From positions 62,001 through 126,000 of the forward strand of contig NW_017265147.1 in the NCBI RefSeq assembly GCF_001638985.1: a stretch of 64,000 nt of DNA, written 5' to 3'. Made by a program: the position numbers and the translations under genes. Positions 1 through 13,921 of this stretch are shown piece by piece (positions within the stretch are counted from its first letter, which is position 1; the number at the start of each line of letters is the position of its first letter). The notes below the pieces were generated by a model. It searched no databases. It saw only the letters and a list, made by a program, of their open reading frames with translations, and was not told the DNA's origin. The DNA comes from Phycomyces blakesleeanus NRRL 1555(-) (Eukaryota > Mucoromycota > Mucoromycetes > Mucorales > Phycomycetaceae).

Positions 1-771
1 CATACATACAGAGAGAGAAAGAGAGAAAGTAAGAAAGAACAATATTAAGAAGAAGAAGAAGAAGTAGAAACTGTACCTTTCTTTATTTTATATATATATC
101 TCTCTCTTTCTCTTTCTCTCTCTCTCTGTTTCTTTATAAATATATAGGATACACACATTTAAACATCTACACAATATATGTATGTATACATGTGTCTCAA
201 CTAGCAACTAGCAAATAGCAAACAAAAGGCAAGAAAATGTACTTCTTTTTGTTTGTTCCCCTTTTCTGATGTTGTTCACAATTATTACCATTACCATTAT
301 TATTATCATTACTACCATTACTACTCTTAACTTTATACTATAATGCCTGCCGATCTTTATTATTAATTTCTATTATATTTTATCACAACGACAATTCCTG
401 TGCCTGTAGTACCTGTACCTGTCTGTTTGTACCTGTCTGTACCTGTATTTGCATTTGTATTTGTATTTGCATCTGCATCAATATATGTGTTTTTGTACAT
501 TGAATTGAGGAGGTCTATGCGACCAAGTATGAGAAAGACAAAGACAAAGACACAGATGAGGAGGGGAAGAGCCGGGGTACTGTAGTATATATTTTCTTCT
601 TCTTCCTCTCTCTCTCTTTCTTTCTTTGTACACATTATAAAAAAAAACCAAAACAATTAACTTTATTTTTTATATATAATTTATTTTCAATTATGTTGTA
701 TTAAATTAGATTATTTGAAAATAGAATCCTTCTAGATTGTTATATATATCATCAAGTTACATGTCTGAAGA

Positions 772-808
<37 letters not shown>

Positions 809-3800
809 CTATTGACAACGGGCCTTTGCTTTGTAGTTCTACATATATAGAAAAAAAAACAAAAGGAATTTTATACTATATTATTAATTTATTTATTTTT
901 TATAGTTAAATTGCAATGTTCAACAAAATTTGCCACCTTGTACAGTTGAGGAATGGAATGTATTGCCAATTCTATGATAATCAACTTCTTGTAACCACCT
1001 CTTTATTTTTATATGCGTATATGTTTTGTCCTGGTATTTTAGACACTTCTTTCAAATACAAAACATTATTATATACTCATCGCTTCTTTATCTATCTATC
1101 TATCTATATATATATTTTTTTTGTGTGCAATATAAATGTACACGTTTATTTTATATATATATATATATTTCCTTTCTTTCTTTAATTCAAAGATATATTA
1201 TATATTTTATTGTGACAGAATAATTTTTTTTTTAAAAAAAAAAGTATATATATAGTAAACTAATTTAAATGGTAGTTGGACAAGGATATTTGATACCAAA
1301 AAGACTATATTTTTATGTATAAATATGTATATATGTATACACAAAAATAATTGAATAAATAAGCACACACACACACACATATATATATATCTGTGTACGT
1401 ATAAGTTTATATAAAGTATATAAAGTATATAATGTATAATGTATGGTGTGTGGTGTGTGTTGTATAGTGTGTATAGTGTGTGCTCTAGAGCATGGAAACG
1501 GTAACTAAGCACATTTTTTTTTATTATCATTGTAATTTTTTTGGAGTGATTACTTTTTATAGCCAGGCTTTGACAATCTGACTCAAATTAGTGCTTCCCA
1601 AAATGAATTCAAACTCAATGTCTGGACACACTGAGAGGACCTATTTGGATAATTTGTGGATGTATGTATATCTGACAGATATCGTTTCAAAATAAGAAGC
1701 ATGACTTATGAGAGCACAAGTAACTAATGTATAGCGTTGATTGGCCATAAGCTATAACTGAGGTACATTAGAGATCATTAACTACGTTGAAAGTGGTAGA
1801 GCTCAGCCATTTCAACAGCGAGAAGAAAAAAGAAGAAGAAAATGAACCTCTTACAAAACTTGTACCTAGTCTCTTTACTTTTTTTTTATACATATAGTAG
1901 TACTCTTTGTTTCTTTTCTTTCTTTTAGGCATTATATATCGTTTAGAAAATCCATCTCATATAAAACAAAATAAAAAAAAACGCAAAGAAAAACCTGTCA
2001 TTGGCTACTATATAAGTTTTGCTAAAGAATACCAAGTCTAGCTCTATTGAAAGAAGTAAATACAGTTATAGATAATTTCCTAGGTACCTTTGTTGTGTAT
2101 AAAGCCATCTCATCAATTAGCTCACTGGAACCAGAGTTTTTATCGCCTTCTGGTCAATTGCAGACTTGACAGCACGATCTACTAAAGTCGAGTTAAAGTG
2201 CTTGGGATGACAAATCCTTCAGAACAAGGAATTATATCAAAAATGTCAAAAAAAAAAAATAAGTCTTGCATTTAAATGTTGTGCTGCTATAAGATTTCTG
2301 TCTGAGATGGTCAAGAGATTTAATGCACCCAACCGAGCCGAACCGCATGTACTGTGAGAGCGGCCTTTTTTTTTTATCATTATTTAAGAAAGGGGATAGT
2401 AGCTGTTTGTATAGATATTTGGCTTAATGGTTGATTATCACAAAAGCAGTGTAAAGAGTGTATAGGCTATGTTCCTGGAATTACCTTTCCAGGCTCCTTC
2501 TTTTCTGAACAGAAAAACATATGGTCATATTTCTGACTTTCAGGGCAGAAACTATTCCATTTCCTTTGAATGCTTTATCAAAACTTCAATTGTCAAAAAA
2601 ATAAAACAAAACAAGATGTTCTTTCTCTCTTCTTCTTTCAAAATAAGATATTATTATTTTAAGAAAAGTAATATAATATATATATATATTAGGATTTATG
2701 TATTATCACACAAAGCACTTGAGAGAGAGAGAGTGAAAAAGGTACAATTGGTTGATGTCATCCATTGACTCTCGATCCTTCTTGCATGACTGTGAAAAAT
2801 ACTAAGAGGATAAATATATAAAATAATTACTATGTAGTACCAATAAAATATATATGCATATCTTTTGTGATTCAAAATCTCAGTAACAAGCTCTAAAGCA
2901 TTTGGATTAGTAAACCCCCCCATTACTGTATATATAGTATCTATCTGACTATACGCTTATGTTTATGTTTATGTTTATGTTTGTGGGCGTAGTTTACCTA
3001 GTTAGTTCTTCTTCTTCTTCTTCTTCTTCTTCTTCTTTGCATTTAGATTATATACGTTCCTCGAGTATTTATTATAAACATGTATGTATCTTATGCAGTC
3101 GATTGACAGAATCTATATGTTTTATATACATGATTCTTATCACGTGAAATGAACACGGTCAGTATCTATATAATTTTTTTTAAAAAAAAAGGCCATGCTG
3201 TGTAAAACCAAAAGGATCTGAACCTCGGTTTGGCCTTAGTGCGGGATTGAACATGCTCTTAAGTAGGAATAGACCCTCTGAGATTCTTTTTTTTTAAAAA
3301 AAAAAATAGTGGGGAGCATTTATGTATTGTGTGTGTGTGTGTGTATGTGTTTGGTCTCTAACACATAAACAGACCCACCCATTTGCTGATAGTAATAGTA
3401 ATAGTGGTATTGATTGTGTACTTTGGTACTATTACACAACCAACTCTAAAGCCAAAATAAATAATAAGAAGAAAATTCGGCTTTTTGTTCTTATTCTTAT
3501 TTTATGATCCTTTCATTCTTTATTTTTTATTGCTACTGCTATTGTTATTGTTACTGTTACTGTTACTGTTATTGTATATCTGTGCATTCTGGTTGCGGAA
3601 ACCATATTAGTTAAGGAAGTTCAAGTGTGACAGGTTTCGTCTGGTACGTTGGAATTCAATGTTCCAGCAGCAGCAGCAGCAGCAACAACAACAACAACAA
3701 GAATTAATACCAACAGCACAACCAAACGACGCTATAAAAATATATTCTAGTTCTAGTATAAAAACAAGACCTTTTTTTTAAAAAAAAAAATTAGTATTGT

Positions 3801-4041
3801 AATAAGCATAATGACATAGACCGTGTAACATACTAGATATTATAGCCTAAAGAAGAATAAATGATAATCGCATCTGTATCATAGAGTAAAGGCGTATTTT
3901 AGAGTGTGTAGTGCTGATGTCATTAATAGTATAATGAAAAGCTTAGTAATATTAACAGTAACAGTAATTAAGGGCAGCCTAAATGTAAATGTGAATGTAA
4001 ACATTTATATCTACTTTTTTTTTAATAATATTTTTTGAAAA

Positions 4042-4076
<35 letters not shown>

Positions 4077-4208
4077 TGAATTTAATTATTGATCTGATAT
4101 TTGCTCTTGTAAAAACAAATTCCCTCAAAAATAAATAAATATCATACAAAATCCTATTTGATTTAGACTTGACTGTCTCAAGAACACAGTAATGTGATTC
4201 ACAATTCA

Positions 4209-4244
<36 letters not shown>

Positions 4245-5292
4245 ATATCTTTCTGTGCGTATGTATACACACATTGTAAATTCTAAATTCTAAATTATAC
4301 AAATACAAATATATATATATTTTATGATTATTACTTCATTAATATTATTAATACTATTATACTATATAATATAAACGCAAGAATAATATATATATTTTAT
4401 CCAATGGTATAGCGGAAAATATCTAATTCCGTTACTGGTCCCCTGATTTTATTATTATTATTTTATCACTATGGTTTTGGATTAGATCCAAAAAAATAAA
4501 AAAATAAAAATAAATAAAAAAGCTTACAGCTAGATAGTTTAATATACTCCATTTCTTACTGTTTTGTTGTTGTTGTTGTTGTTACTATTGACTACTGACT
4601 ACCACCACCACTAATACTAATACTAATACTAATACTACTAACTAGTATTATTTCTTTATGGTCTAAACCAAAAAAAAAAAAAAGTATAAGAATATTAAAA
4701 GAGGTACAAGCAAATAGCGGCGAATCTAGCTGGATAATAATAATAATAATACGGTATGTACGTACATACGTATGTTTTTATTTATTTATTTATTTATTTT
4801 TACTGTTTTCCCAGACTTGGATAAATACAAAATGATCTTTTATTATATATATATATAAGAGAGAGAGAGAGATCAAAGAAAATAAGAAGAAACAAGAGCT
4901 GTGCTACGTTGCATTGGCATTAATTAAAGTATTTATGGTGAATTTAGATGTAAAGTCGAATTTAACGGTTATGTTGGTGTATTTGATATGGGCTTTGTAC
5001 CGTTTATTTTTGTGTATCATACATGATTATATATATATATTGTATGGGGTGTGTTTGTGCTTAGAAGGCATAGCATAAACAAAGATATAGTTTATTTACA
5101 TATACTTATTGATATAGTGTGGCATGTTTATTGTTGATATTAGAGTCTGAACGGTGTAGCGTTTCAAAACATGATATATATATAAAAAAAGAGAGAGAGA
5201 GAGAGCGGGCAAAGGATCTTTTTTGTTGTTGATTTTGATTCTTTTTTTTTTGGGTTTTGTAGCGTGTATGATGTACAATACATGGTTTTATA
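1..5292. other. Gene-free AT-rich region with simple repeats
   Basis: No recognisable gene was found on either strand. The open frames present are short and consist mostly of microsatellite or homopolymer translation. Visible structure: GA/CT-rich tracts near 10-130, an AT tract near 777-804, T(n)A(n) palindromes at 1224-1243, 3174-3190, 3287-3306 and 3772-3790, a CAG/CAA tract at 3665-3700, an uninterrupted run of 30 A at 4045-4074, and CTAT repeats at about 4209-4245. The part next to 5293 is the 3' flank of the minus-strand GATA gene. Confidence 0.6.
4045..4074. repeat. Poly(A) run of 30
   Basis: An uninterrupted run of 30 A lies downstream of the GATA gene. It could be a homopolymer microsatellite or the tail of an old retroposed copy; no duplicated target site or retroposed body was recognised beside it. 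Confidence 0.7.
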
Positions 5293-7888
5293 TCATGAGT
5301 GATTGTTGATTGAAAAGTTTTGCGTTACAGGAGAAGTTTGGTGGGCATAGGCTTGGGGTGAAAATTCAACTGGGGCTGGAAATATGTTTGGAATGATGAT
5401 ATGAGAAGAATGAGAATGAGAATGAAGGTTTGGGTTTGGAACTGTTGATAGTGTAGATGATAATGATAATGATGCTGATGCTGATGCTGATGTTGTACAT
5501 GGCGTTGATGGTGTTGATATTGATGCTATTGATTCTGTAGACATTGAAGGTGTAGAAGTAGGTAATGAATGAGAGACTAGCGATTGTTTCTGCTGCTGTT
5601 GACGAGTATTCTTTAGTGTTGGCTGTTTCTGTTTCTGTTTCTGTTTCTGTGGTGGTGGTGAAGATGATATTGATGATAATGCTGATACTGATACTGATAC
5701 TGATGCTGATGATGAAGTGGTATTACCCGTATCGCACCGCTGACGTTTTTTGATCACATTTGTCTTCATTGACAATGGTCGCTTTTCGTTGTGAAGTTTG
5801 AGACTATAATATAAAGCGAGGTCAATAACAATGTATATAATTTGTTATGTTTCTTTCTTTTTTTTTTTTTAAAAAAAAAAAGAAATTATCTAATTAATTA
5901 ATGAGGGATTTTTTTAAAATATTTTTATGTATATATATATTTATGATTAAGGTATGTAAATACAGATGCACTCACTATAGACCACATGCGTTACAGAGTG
6001 GGTTTCCTTTGAGATCACGTCTCCAGAGAGGTGTGGTTGTAGTGCGGCAATTTGTGCACAAGGTCTGGATGAGATTTTCCTCGTTCTCCGGTACACCTGG
6101 TCGATTATTCGATTGTGGTTTGAGATGTCTTGGGCGAGGTGCATTGTGTAGTTTTAAGCTATAATTACAGATATTAATGTTAATTGATAATTTGATATTT
6201 TGTAATTTTGTAATTTTGTAATTGGCAATTGTCAATTGTCAATTGTAGTAAATTGACATATAAAAATAAAAGTGGATAGGTTTAATTATAATGATAATAG
6301 CACTACAAGGAATATTGAAACCGTGTGTATGTATATCAAGCCAAATTAAGCAAAAGCAAAGAAATACATATAAAAATATAAAAACTTACTATAGTCCACA
6401 GGCATTGCAAAGTAAATCATCTTCGGCCGACCTTCTCCACAGCGGAGTCGAGGTAGTGCTGCAATTGCTACAGATTGGTATTTTACCCTCAGATGGTGTG
6501 CTGTTGATAAATGGTCTCCTAGCAACCGATTTGTGTGACGGGGCGTTAATGAATAGACCGACTGGTGAGACGCAAGTAGGTGAAGATGGGGTTAGTGGCG
6601 AGACAGGGGTCGGACTGAACAGGGGGAACGGAAGAGTGGCTGAACACAAAGGTGCAGAGAGAGAGTAGGTTTGGGAATGTGATGAGGATGGCCGGAAGGA
6701 AAGATCTGGTGGTGAACAGACCGCAGATTGTGTGACAGATAAGGTGTTTTGATTATGATGATGATGATTGTTATTATTATGATTATTTGGTGGCTCTGAT
6801 GCTGACAGTGTTTGAGGTGGTGGTTGTAGAGATGTTTGCACAGGCCCGTCATTTAGATTCGAAAAAAAGGGTAGGTGCGTTGTTAGAGATGATGGCTCAT
6901 GCGGGTTTAGGGCGTCCTTTTGCATGTAGCCAAGAAAGGCATTGATTTCGTCAAGCGAGCCAAAGATGTCCTGAAGTTGCACGATCGGATCATGTGTGGC
7001 ATCAAACCTTTGTAGAGACAAACATTGGGTCGTCACTAGATGCGGATCTGGTGTCTGAATAACGCTACTACCATTATTACTGCTGCTGTTGTTGTTGTTG
7101 TTTCTATTGATATCATTGATATTTGTGGCAGTAGATTTAGCTACTGTTGTTGTTGTTGTTCTAGTAGGAGTATTACTAGGAGTGTAAGGAGTAACAGGAG
7201 TAGAAATATCAACAGAAACAGCCTTGGCAGTCTTGGCACCAGGAGGAGGGAAATTAAGCGTAAGATCAGATTGTTGAATGTTCTTGGTTGTATCTTTTGT
7301 GGTGTTTGTCTTTGGCGCCTGCACTTTTGACAAAGAGGGTGTGTTTTTTGATATTTTTTTCTGGCAGGGAGGAACAAAGCTCTTTGGCAAACGTTTGAGG
7401 ATCTTTGCCTGCTGTCTTTGTTGCTGTAAGCGTAAGGTACGTCTGTACTCCAGCTGTTTTTGGTGATATTTTATTTTCTGTAATTCCTGCTCTGTGTGTA
7501 CCTGAGTAGTACTAGTACTACTATTAAGGGTAGCAGTGGATTGTTGGGATGTCTGATTAAAAGGCAAAGACGAAGCCAAAGGTAAGGGCGACGGTAAGGG
7601 TGAAGACGAAGACACGGACATGGACATTGAGGGAGATGGAGAATCCAGGATGCTGGGATCTTTTAGATCGATATCCGATTGACTGCTGTTATTTTTGCTG
7701 TTCTGATGGTGGTGTATTGTGTGGGCAAACCAGAGTCTCCAGGATAGATTCTCTAGACGAAGACCGTTCTCTAGTGAATCCTTGACCTTTGTACAGACGC
7801 GCCATGTTGCCGACAGATCGTCTTCTGTGCCCAGGTACGAGAATTGGTTTAGAGGACTGTCCTTGATTTTCAATATAATTGGAGCCAT
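5293..7888 (-). CDS. GATA transcription factor with AreA-type N-terminal domain and two GATA zinc fingers
   Basis: Three exons on the minus strand: 7888-6390, 6158-5976 and 5803-5293, giving about 730 aa. Residues about 8-55 match the AreA/Nit2-type N-terminal domain (Pfam family DUF1752), with the conserved block around [11 protein letters not shown]. The middle is low complexity (Ser/Thr/Pro/Asn/Gln). Finger 1 spans residues 473-497 and finger 2 residues 534-558. Both are Cys-X2-Cys-X17-Cys-X2-Cys, the 17-residue-loop fungal type. Both introns split the Tyr codon just after CNACGL in the same phase. The C-terminal exon is Ser- and Gln/Lys-repeat rich. Known relatives with this N-terminus control nitrogen metabolism and usually carry one finger. 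Two-finger fungal GATA factors (SreA/Fep1 type) are iron regulators with a Cys-rich linker, which I do not see here. A role in nitrogen or general nutrient control is therefore inferred. It may bind paired GATA sites. Confidence 0.88.
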
Positions 7889-8994
7889 TCAAGTCAAAGA
7901 AGTAAAAATAATAATTAAATAAAATAAAATAATTAAATAATTAAATAATTAAATTATATTATATTATATTATATTATATATATATATATCTTTATAATTA
8001 TTTTTTTTTTGGCGATAAGAGTTTTTGTTTCTTTTATATATATATATATATATATAAATAAAAACTATAATTTTATGCTCTGGTACTTTCTTATTATGGA
8101 ATCTGCTGGTTATAAAGGGTCAAATATCAGTAATCCATCATAAGTACATATACAGTTCCTTTTGCACATGAAGAATACAAATATATATATATATATATAT
8201 ACATTTCTGTCTTTACCTTTATTGGACAGATTGGAGAAGGTCGAATTATAAAACGTGTGCGCTTGTATATAAATAGATAAATAGATAGATAGATAGATAG
8301 ATGTGTGCAGATAAAAGAAGAAGAAATATTCAGTAAGAAATAAAGAAAGGATATTTATAAATATATGTATAAGCACATGTACATAATATATACAAAATGT
8401 CTGTGTATGTCTATAGAAGCAGTAGCAGTAGAAGCAGTAGCAGTAGTGATGTATGGCTGATAAAGAAAGACAGCTAGAGAATGCGCGCGTGTAATATATA
8501 TGTGTAGTATGTGTGGCGGTGTAAGTGTGTGTGGCAATGTGTAGCAATGTGTAGCAGTGTGTTTGTCCCTGTGATTACAAAGGCTATGAATATTACATGT
8601 ATATATTTGTATGTATTTGTATATAATATATAAATGTATATATATATATATATATATTATACGTATTTGTGTAGAATGCAGAAAGAACCCAAGGCTTTCA
8701 TTTTCTGCTCTTTTGCCCTGTGCCTCTTATATATATATATATATTTATATACAATTTTTTTTTTGGTAGGGAGAAAAAAAATGAAAAGCTTACTGAGACT
8801 CAATTTTTTTTTTTTTTTAATTATTTACTATATTAATCCTTATTACTATTTCTTATTATAAAAATATATAAAATAAATCATGTCAGGTATAAAGTATAGA
8901 TATATTATTCTTCTTCTTTATCCTAGTATTGCACCCCCCTTGCCTTGTCTTTTTATATATATATATATTGTATATATGTTTGTATTGATTGTCT
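7889..8994. other. Intergenic region upstream of the GATA gene
   Basis: This 1.1 kb lies between the start of the GATA gene and the stop of the GID9 gene, both on the minus strand. It should hold the GATA promoter and the GID9 3' flank. It is AT-rich, with ATTAA and TATAT tandem repeats at about 7915-7990, TA tracts near 8039-8057 and 8636-8657, and GATA/TAGA tetranucleotide repeats near 8275-8302. The 145-codon open frame at 8110-8547 is a by-product of these repeats. Confidence 0.5.
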
Positions 8995-11099
8995 TTAGGA
9001 CACAAACACCTTTTTGAGATCCGTAAATTTGCACACAAAACCAGTTCTTGGACAGGTGATAGTACCACCATGTTTGCAGTTCATATCTTGCAACGCCTGC
9101 AGTAAGAAAACAAGAAAGAAATACAAATACAAACAGTAGTTGATTAAATACGGCTTAGCTTCAAACTAGTATACAAACACACAAACACACGAAAAATAAT
9201 GATTCTTACTTCTAGACTGTAGACACGTCCGTTAGGCAACAACATTGGAGGATTGTCTTCATTCATAATCTTGCCACTCATTCGGCATACGATTGTGGAG
9301 TTGAGGTGGTGACTCAAGGGTAGATTTTCTGCAAGTTTTCCAAGGGTCTCGGTGTCACACACAGGGCAATTCACATTTCTATTCTCGTTTTGAAAGCATT
9401 GGGGTGTCTTCAGGGCCGACAGTCCGACCTGAAGTGTAATGTACAGTAACGGGTGGGCCGTGAGAGAGCAGAGCGCGTAATTATCCGATCTGAATTGTTC
9501 AACAAGATCCAGCCAGCGGCGACCATCATACATACTCTAATAAAAACAGATAAGCTTTTCTATATTATAAAATACTATGCTAAAACTATATACACATATG
9601 ATTTCATCTTCTTTCTGTCTTTCTTTCTTTTCTATCTTTCGGTACCTTGTATGGCTCACAGCGTGTATCGCTTTTGTGCGGAAGTATCCCCATTACTTTA
9701 ATAATTCTCTCTTGCTCTGTAGGCTGCCATGGAGCAAGATACTTGCGTGCATACAGTACTGCTTCCACAAGTTTGGATTGTCTCGCCAACTCAACGAATT
9801 CTTGCATTCTTAAATTGAACTCCAGCGTACTCTATATATATAATAATAATAATAAAAAAAAGAAGGAAACGGAAGAACAATCATGCCGGAGATAAATAAC
9901 CAAAAAAAGAAGTACAAAAAAAAAGGGACCTCCCCCCAATATACACACACATATATTCACACTCACCTTTATCTTCCTTAGACCAGACCGATTGTCGGCA
10001 CACCATTGCAAGCATTCTTTACAGCTCCGTTTCTTTAAAGAAGTCTCCACCTTTTCACACTGTGCAAACAACTGTACATCTACCATCAACTTTATTTTTT
10101 TTATTTAAAAAGAAACATTAGTATTGTCCTAAATACTCAATATATTAATCCATTCACAGCTTTATCACACATTGACTAACCAACTAATTTTTTTTTTTTT
10201 TCGTTGGAGCTTTATACCTCTATTCCATTCTCTACTGCCATTCTCTGTGCTGTCTCTGTCAGACCCTCTCTGAGCAAATAATCCACAATCACTCTGTTCA
10301 ACCTTGTCTTTGTCCACTTTTGGAATTCTGGTGCCTTTGCAGAACTTGCACCAGACACCACATTAAGGTCGTTCAGTCTTGCTTTGATACGATGAGTATG
10401 GCCAGCTTCTTCTTTCTTAATTCTCTCAAGCTATCATTTTTATCGTTTAATAAAATAAAAGATGGTTAGATACAATAGCAAAAATTAATATCATCTTATA
10501 TTATGGCTGTTGCTTAAAGCTAATTGAACTAGTAAGTAACCTTTTTTGTCATGCCTTCCACTTGCTTCATTAGTTCATCAAGTGTCATTTGCGCTTTTTC
10601 GAATGACAACTTTCCATCATTGGCAGCCTTGATGCATCGTTCAATCTTGTCATTCAGAACCATAAGCTCCTTTTCGGTGTACTTGTATACTTGTCGGAAA
10701 GATTTTCGAAGTTGTTCATATGGAACCTATAACACCATTATTCACCATAATTATTATCGTAGTAATAATAAAATCACACCAGATCAAATATATATACATA
10801 AGCATAAAGAAATGTGTAAAGTTGTCAAGTTTATAAAGAAAACTGAGAAAATAAATCCATCTTGATAAAAGCTATATACTTTATAGACATGACTTGGATT
10901 TATCAACTACTACTACTACTACTACTTCTTTTTTCTTAAGATTTCTATTTCGTGATAAAAAGAATGTCACTTCATTTTGTCATTATACATTCATTCTGAA
11001 TCCCTTCATTTAATTAGAAATGCATATATAGATATATATTTCAACCTTGACAAATGGCTGTTCAAGCTCAATAATCTGCTCAGGCTTGGTTTGGTTCAT
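8995..11099 (-). CDS. GID9: MAEA/Gid9 (Fyv10) subunit of the GID/CTLH E3 ubiquitin ligase
   Basis: Seven exons on the minus strand: 11099-11046, 10726-10541, 10430-10218, 10089-9967, 9831-9646, 9536-9210 and 9096-8995. All introns are in phase 0. The product is 396 aa, about the length I recall for vertebrate MAEA. A LisH motif near residue 120, the CTLH/CRA region (the segment ending CADNRSGLRKIK followed by STLEFNLRMQEF), and a C-terminal gRING-type domain (CPVC, LSALKTPQC, NEDNPPMLLPNG, ITCPRTGFVC) lie in the family order. In yeast this RING-like subunit pairs with Gid2/Rmd5 to ubiquitinate gluconeogenic enzymes when glucose returns. The start ATG was chosen because the 18-codon first exon joins in phase to the conserved PFVKVPYEQL segment. 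One donor (GTACCG at 9645) is weak but frame-consistent. It is divergent from the CHY gene. Confidence 0.93.
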
Positions 11100-11274
11100 T
11101 CGAATATGTATAAATTAATTTGTATTGAGAGAAAGAAAGAGGTAAAAGAGAGAAAGAGAGAGACTACCCAAAATAATAATAATAGTAGTAGTAGTATAAA
11201 AGAGAAACAACCTCAATTATTAACAGCTACACATATATACACTACTATATTGTACTATACACATTCACATAATT

Positions 11275-11305
<31 letters not shown>

Positions 11306-11478
11306 TTATCTATCTGTCTATAAACAAGATTTGCACGACGCATAAGGTGTAAACCAACCTGCCGCAGTCACATTCCCATTACAATATATTACTAACATTC
11401 ACAGTAAGGATCCTCTTTACCTTTTTTTTTTATTATATATTTTATATTTTATATTTATTATTTATTATTATCTTCATC
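11100..11478. promoter_or_regulatory. Shared divergent promoter of GID9 and the CHY zinc-finger gene
   Basis: The two start codons lie 379 bp apart and face away from each other, so this segment must hold both promoters and 5' UTRs. It contains short AAT and AGT repeats, a CACA/TATA tract at about 11276-11308 and a T-run at 11421-11432. No specific factor site was identified. Confidence 0.55.
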
Positions 11479-13875
11479 ATGATTCCAAGTGATGTCACCA
11501 CACCTACAGTTTCTGCAAGACCTGCAATGAGACCACCAAAGGTTAGCAAGAATAAGAAGAATATTCTGTAAAGATATTAATTTTATCATTGTATCCGTGA
11601 TATACATATACATATGTACATAGCCTTCTCTTCGCCCAGAGCAAGTCAGACAAGTCGAATTATCGCAGCTAGAAAGACGTTACCGGTCGTCATTTAGAAC
11701 TGTTAGGTAAATGACGACCAGATACACATATATGAAGTAGAAAAGAAAAAAAAAGAAAGAAAGCAACAGATCCCCAGACCCACAGTTCTAATAGATTTTA
11801 ATCAATTAATTATATATATATATCTTTATACACATTTGTACGGCTTTAGAACAACCGAAGAATCTACAGTTGTACGACTGGCTATTGTTCCTAGCGATCC
11901 TGACTTTCCCTTTGAACTCGAGGCGCTTCAACTTCAGCTCGATATCCCGGTTGATTACCCGGCTAAACACTGTTCGGTAAAGGTGATGAACCCAGAGATA
12001 CCTCCTGGATTTGCTTTGTAAGATCAGTACCAAAAAAAGAAAGAAAAAAAGAAAATAATATACCATTAGATCTATCTATCTATCTATCTATCTATTTAAT
12101 TATATCTTGATTTGGTCTCTCGTGTGTTAATATTTCTACCTTTTCTTCGTCTTCGTCTTCTTTTTTCTTTTTTCTTTATGTTTCTGTTCTATATCACACG
12201 TATACAGTCATTTGGAACGAGGATATGATGTTTATGCTAGTAAACGTACGAGCACACTCGTCCGTCAAATGGACTGGATGGATAAGAATATGGAAATCCT
12301 TTTACAGGAACCACCGGCTCCTACAGTCAAGTTTGTTTTTAATAATAATGCCTCACATGAAGATACCTTGACAAGATTATCCAACCTGGAAATTTCTTCA
12401 CCAACTCAGACAGAGAATAAGCCCGAGAATCCAAAGAAAGTAAAGAAACCAAGAAAGCCAAAGCAGCCAAAACAACCAGACCAACCAAAGAAACCAAAGA
12501 AACCTGAACATCCTGCACAACCACCTGCAATTGATGCCCCTCAGAGTACCAACAGTACACCAACCATCTCATATACCCATGATCAACTTGAAGAAGCTAG
12601 CAAGAAAAGAGAGCAAGAACTAAGACAACTTCAAGCTCGCTTCCGGTCTACTTACAAAGTTTTAGAGTAATGATTTCTTTATGATATATATATGTATGTA
12701 TATCTGGGAACATTGACTCACTCTATATAAATATATATTAGATGCGACAAAAACCGTATAGTGGTAGAGATCAAGGTACCCTTGACAGATCCAGATTTCA
12801 CTTTTAGTCAGAAATTCGGAAATGAATTACAAGTCGACTACAGTATACCAAGCTTGTATCCACTCGAATCCTGCAGTGTTGAGATCAAGAATGATACAGA
12901 GTACAGGCGGTAGGAATTGGTTGAATGGTAGAGTCTATCAGTCATACTAACTATAAGTCTGTGCTGTCTAGGGTCATAAAAGACACTTTTGCTGATTATG
13001 TGAAGGATGGAGCACACTCGCTCTTTAGTAATCTCAATTGGCTCAACCAGAAACTACCCACCATTCTGTCTAACCCGGTTCCTGTCTATCACGCTCAGAA
13101 ACAACAGGACCATACTGTTTCTTCTTCTTCGACTGCCTCTACTTGCTCCACTTCTTCGACTTCTCCGGTTGCTGCGGTTACTGCTGGTGTTCAAATCACC
13201 CCTGATCCTAGTCCTGCGATGCCTGCTATTCCGTTTACAGAAAAAGAAAATCAAAAGAAGAAAAAGAAAAAGACATCGTTGTTTGATGAGCAAGAGAAAT
13301 CCAACAGAGTAATTATCGTAAGTCGTCCTTTGGTCCACCCTGACCCTGACCATTCCGATACGACCTCTTTACCTCACCACAAACATCATAAACATCCCAA
13401 ACCTGAAAGTGAAGATGAAGGAGATTCTAGTGATGACAATAATGATAATAAAAATAGAACTAGAACTAGAACTAGAACTAGAACTAGAGATACTGACAGT
13501 GATAGTAGCTGTAGTAGTAATAGTAGTGAAGAAGAAGAAGAGAAAAAGGCACCGTTGCCTGTAGCTGGACCGGCTGCCCGTAGAGGTACGGCCATTCGAC
13601 TGATCGAACCTAGATTGGAAAATGTGTCACTGTTTTACTGCCTATCTCTGCACCTGATTGTCAAGTGTGCAAGGTGCAAGAATACAGTCGAGATTGAAAA
13701 TCTGATGCCTGAAAAGGTGTCACTTGGAGGGAGACAGGAAGGAAAAGAACGTTGGATGACATGTACAACCTGTTCCTCTATTATCGGTGCCAAGTTTATT
13801 GGAGGTAAATTTTAAAATATGTATAGATGAACATGAAAAATAAAAATAAAAATAAAATAAAATAAAATTGTTTCC

Positions 13876-13921
<46 letters not shown>

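Noticed and set aside
3660..3780. Short poly-Gln frame starting ATGTTC
   Set aside because: A CAG/CAA microsatellite with a short tail; no splice context or conserved domain.
8110..8547. 145-codon minus-strand frame upstream of the GATA gene
   Set aside because: Composed of microsatellite translation (Thr-His, Tyr-Ile and Ser-Ile runs), with no domain.
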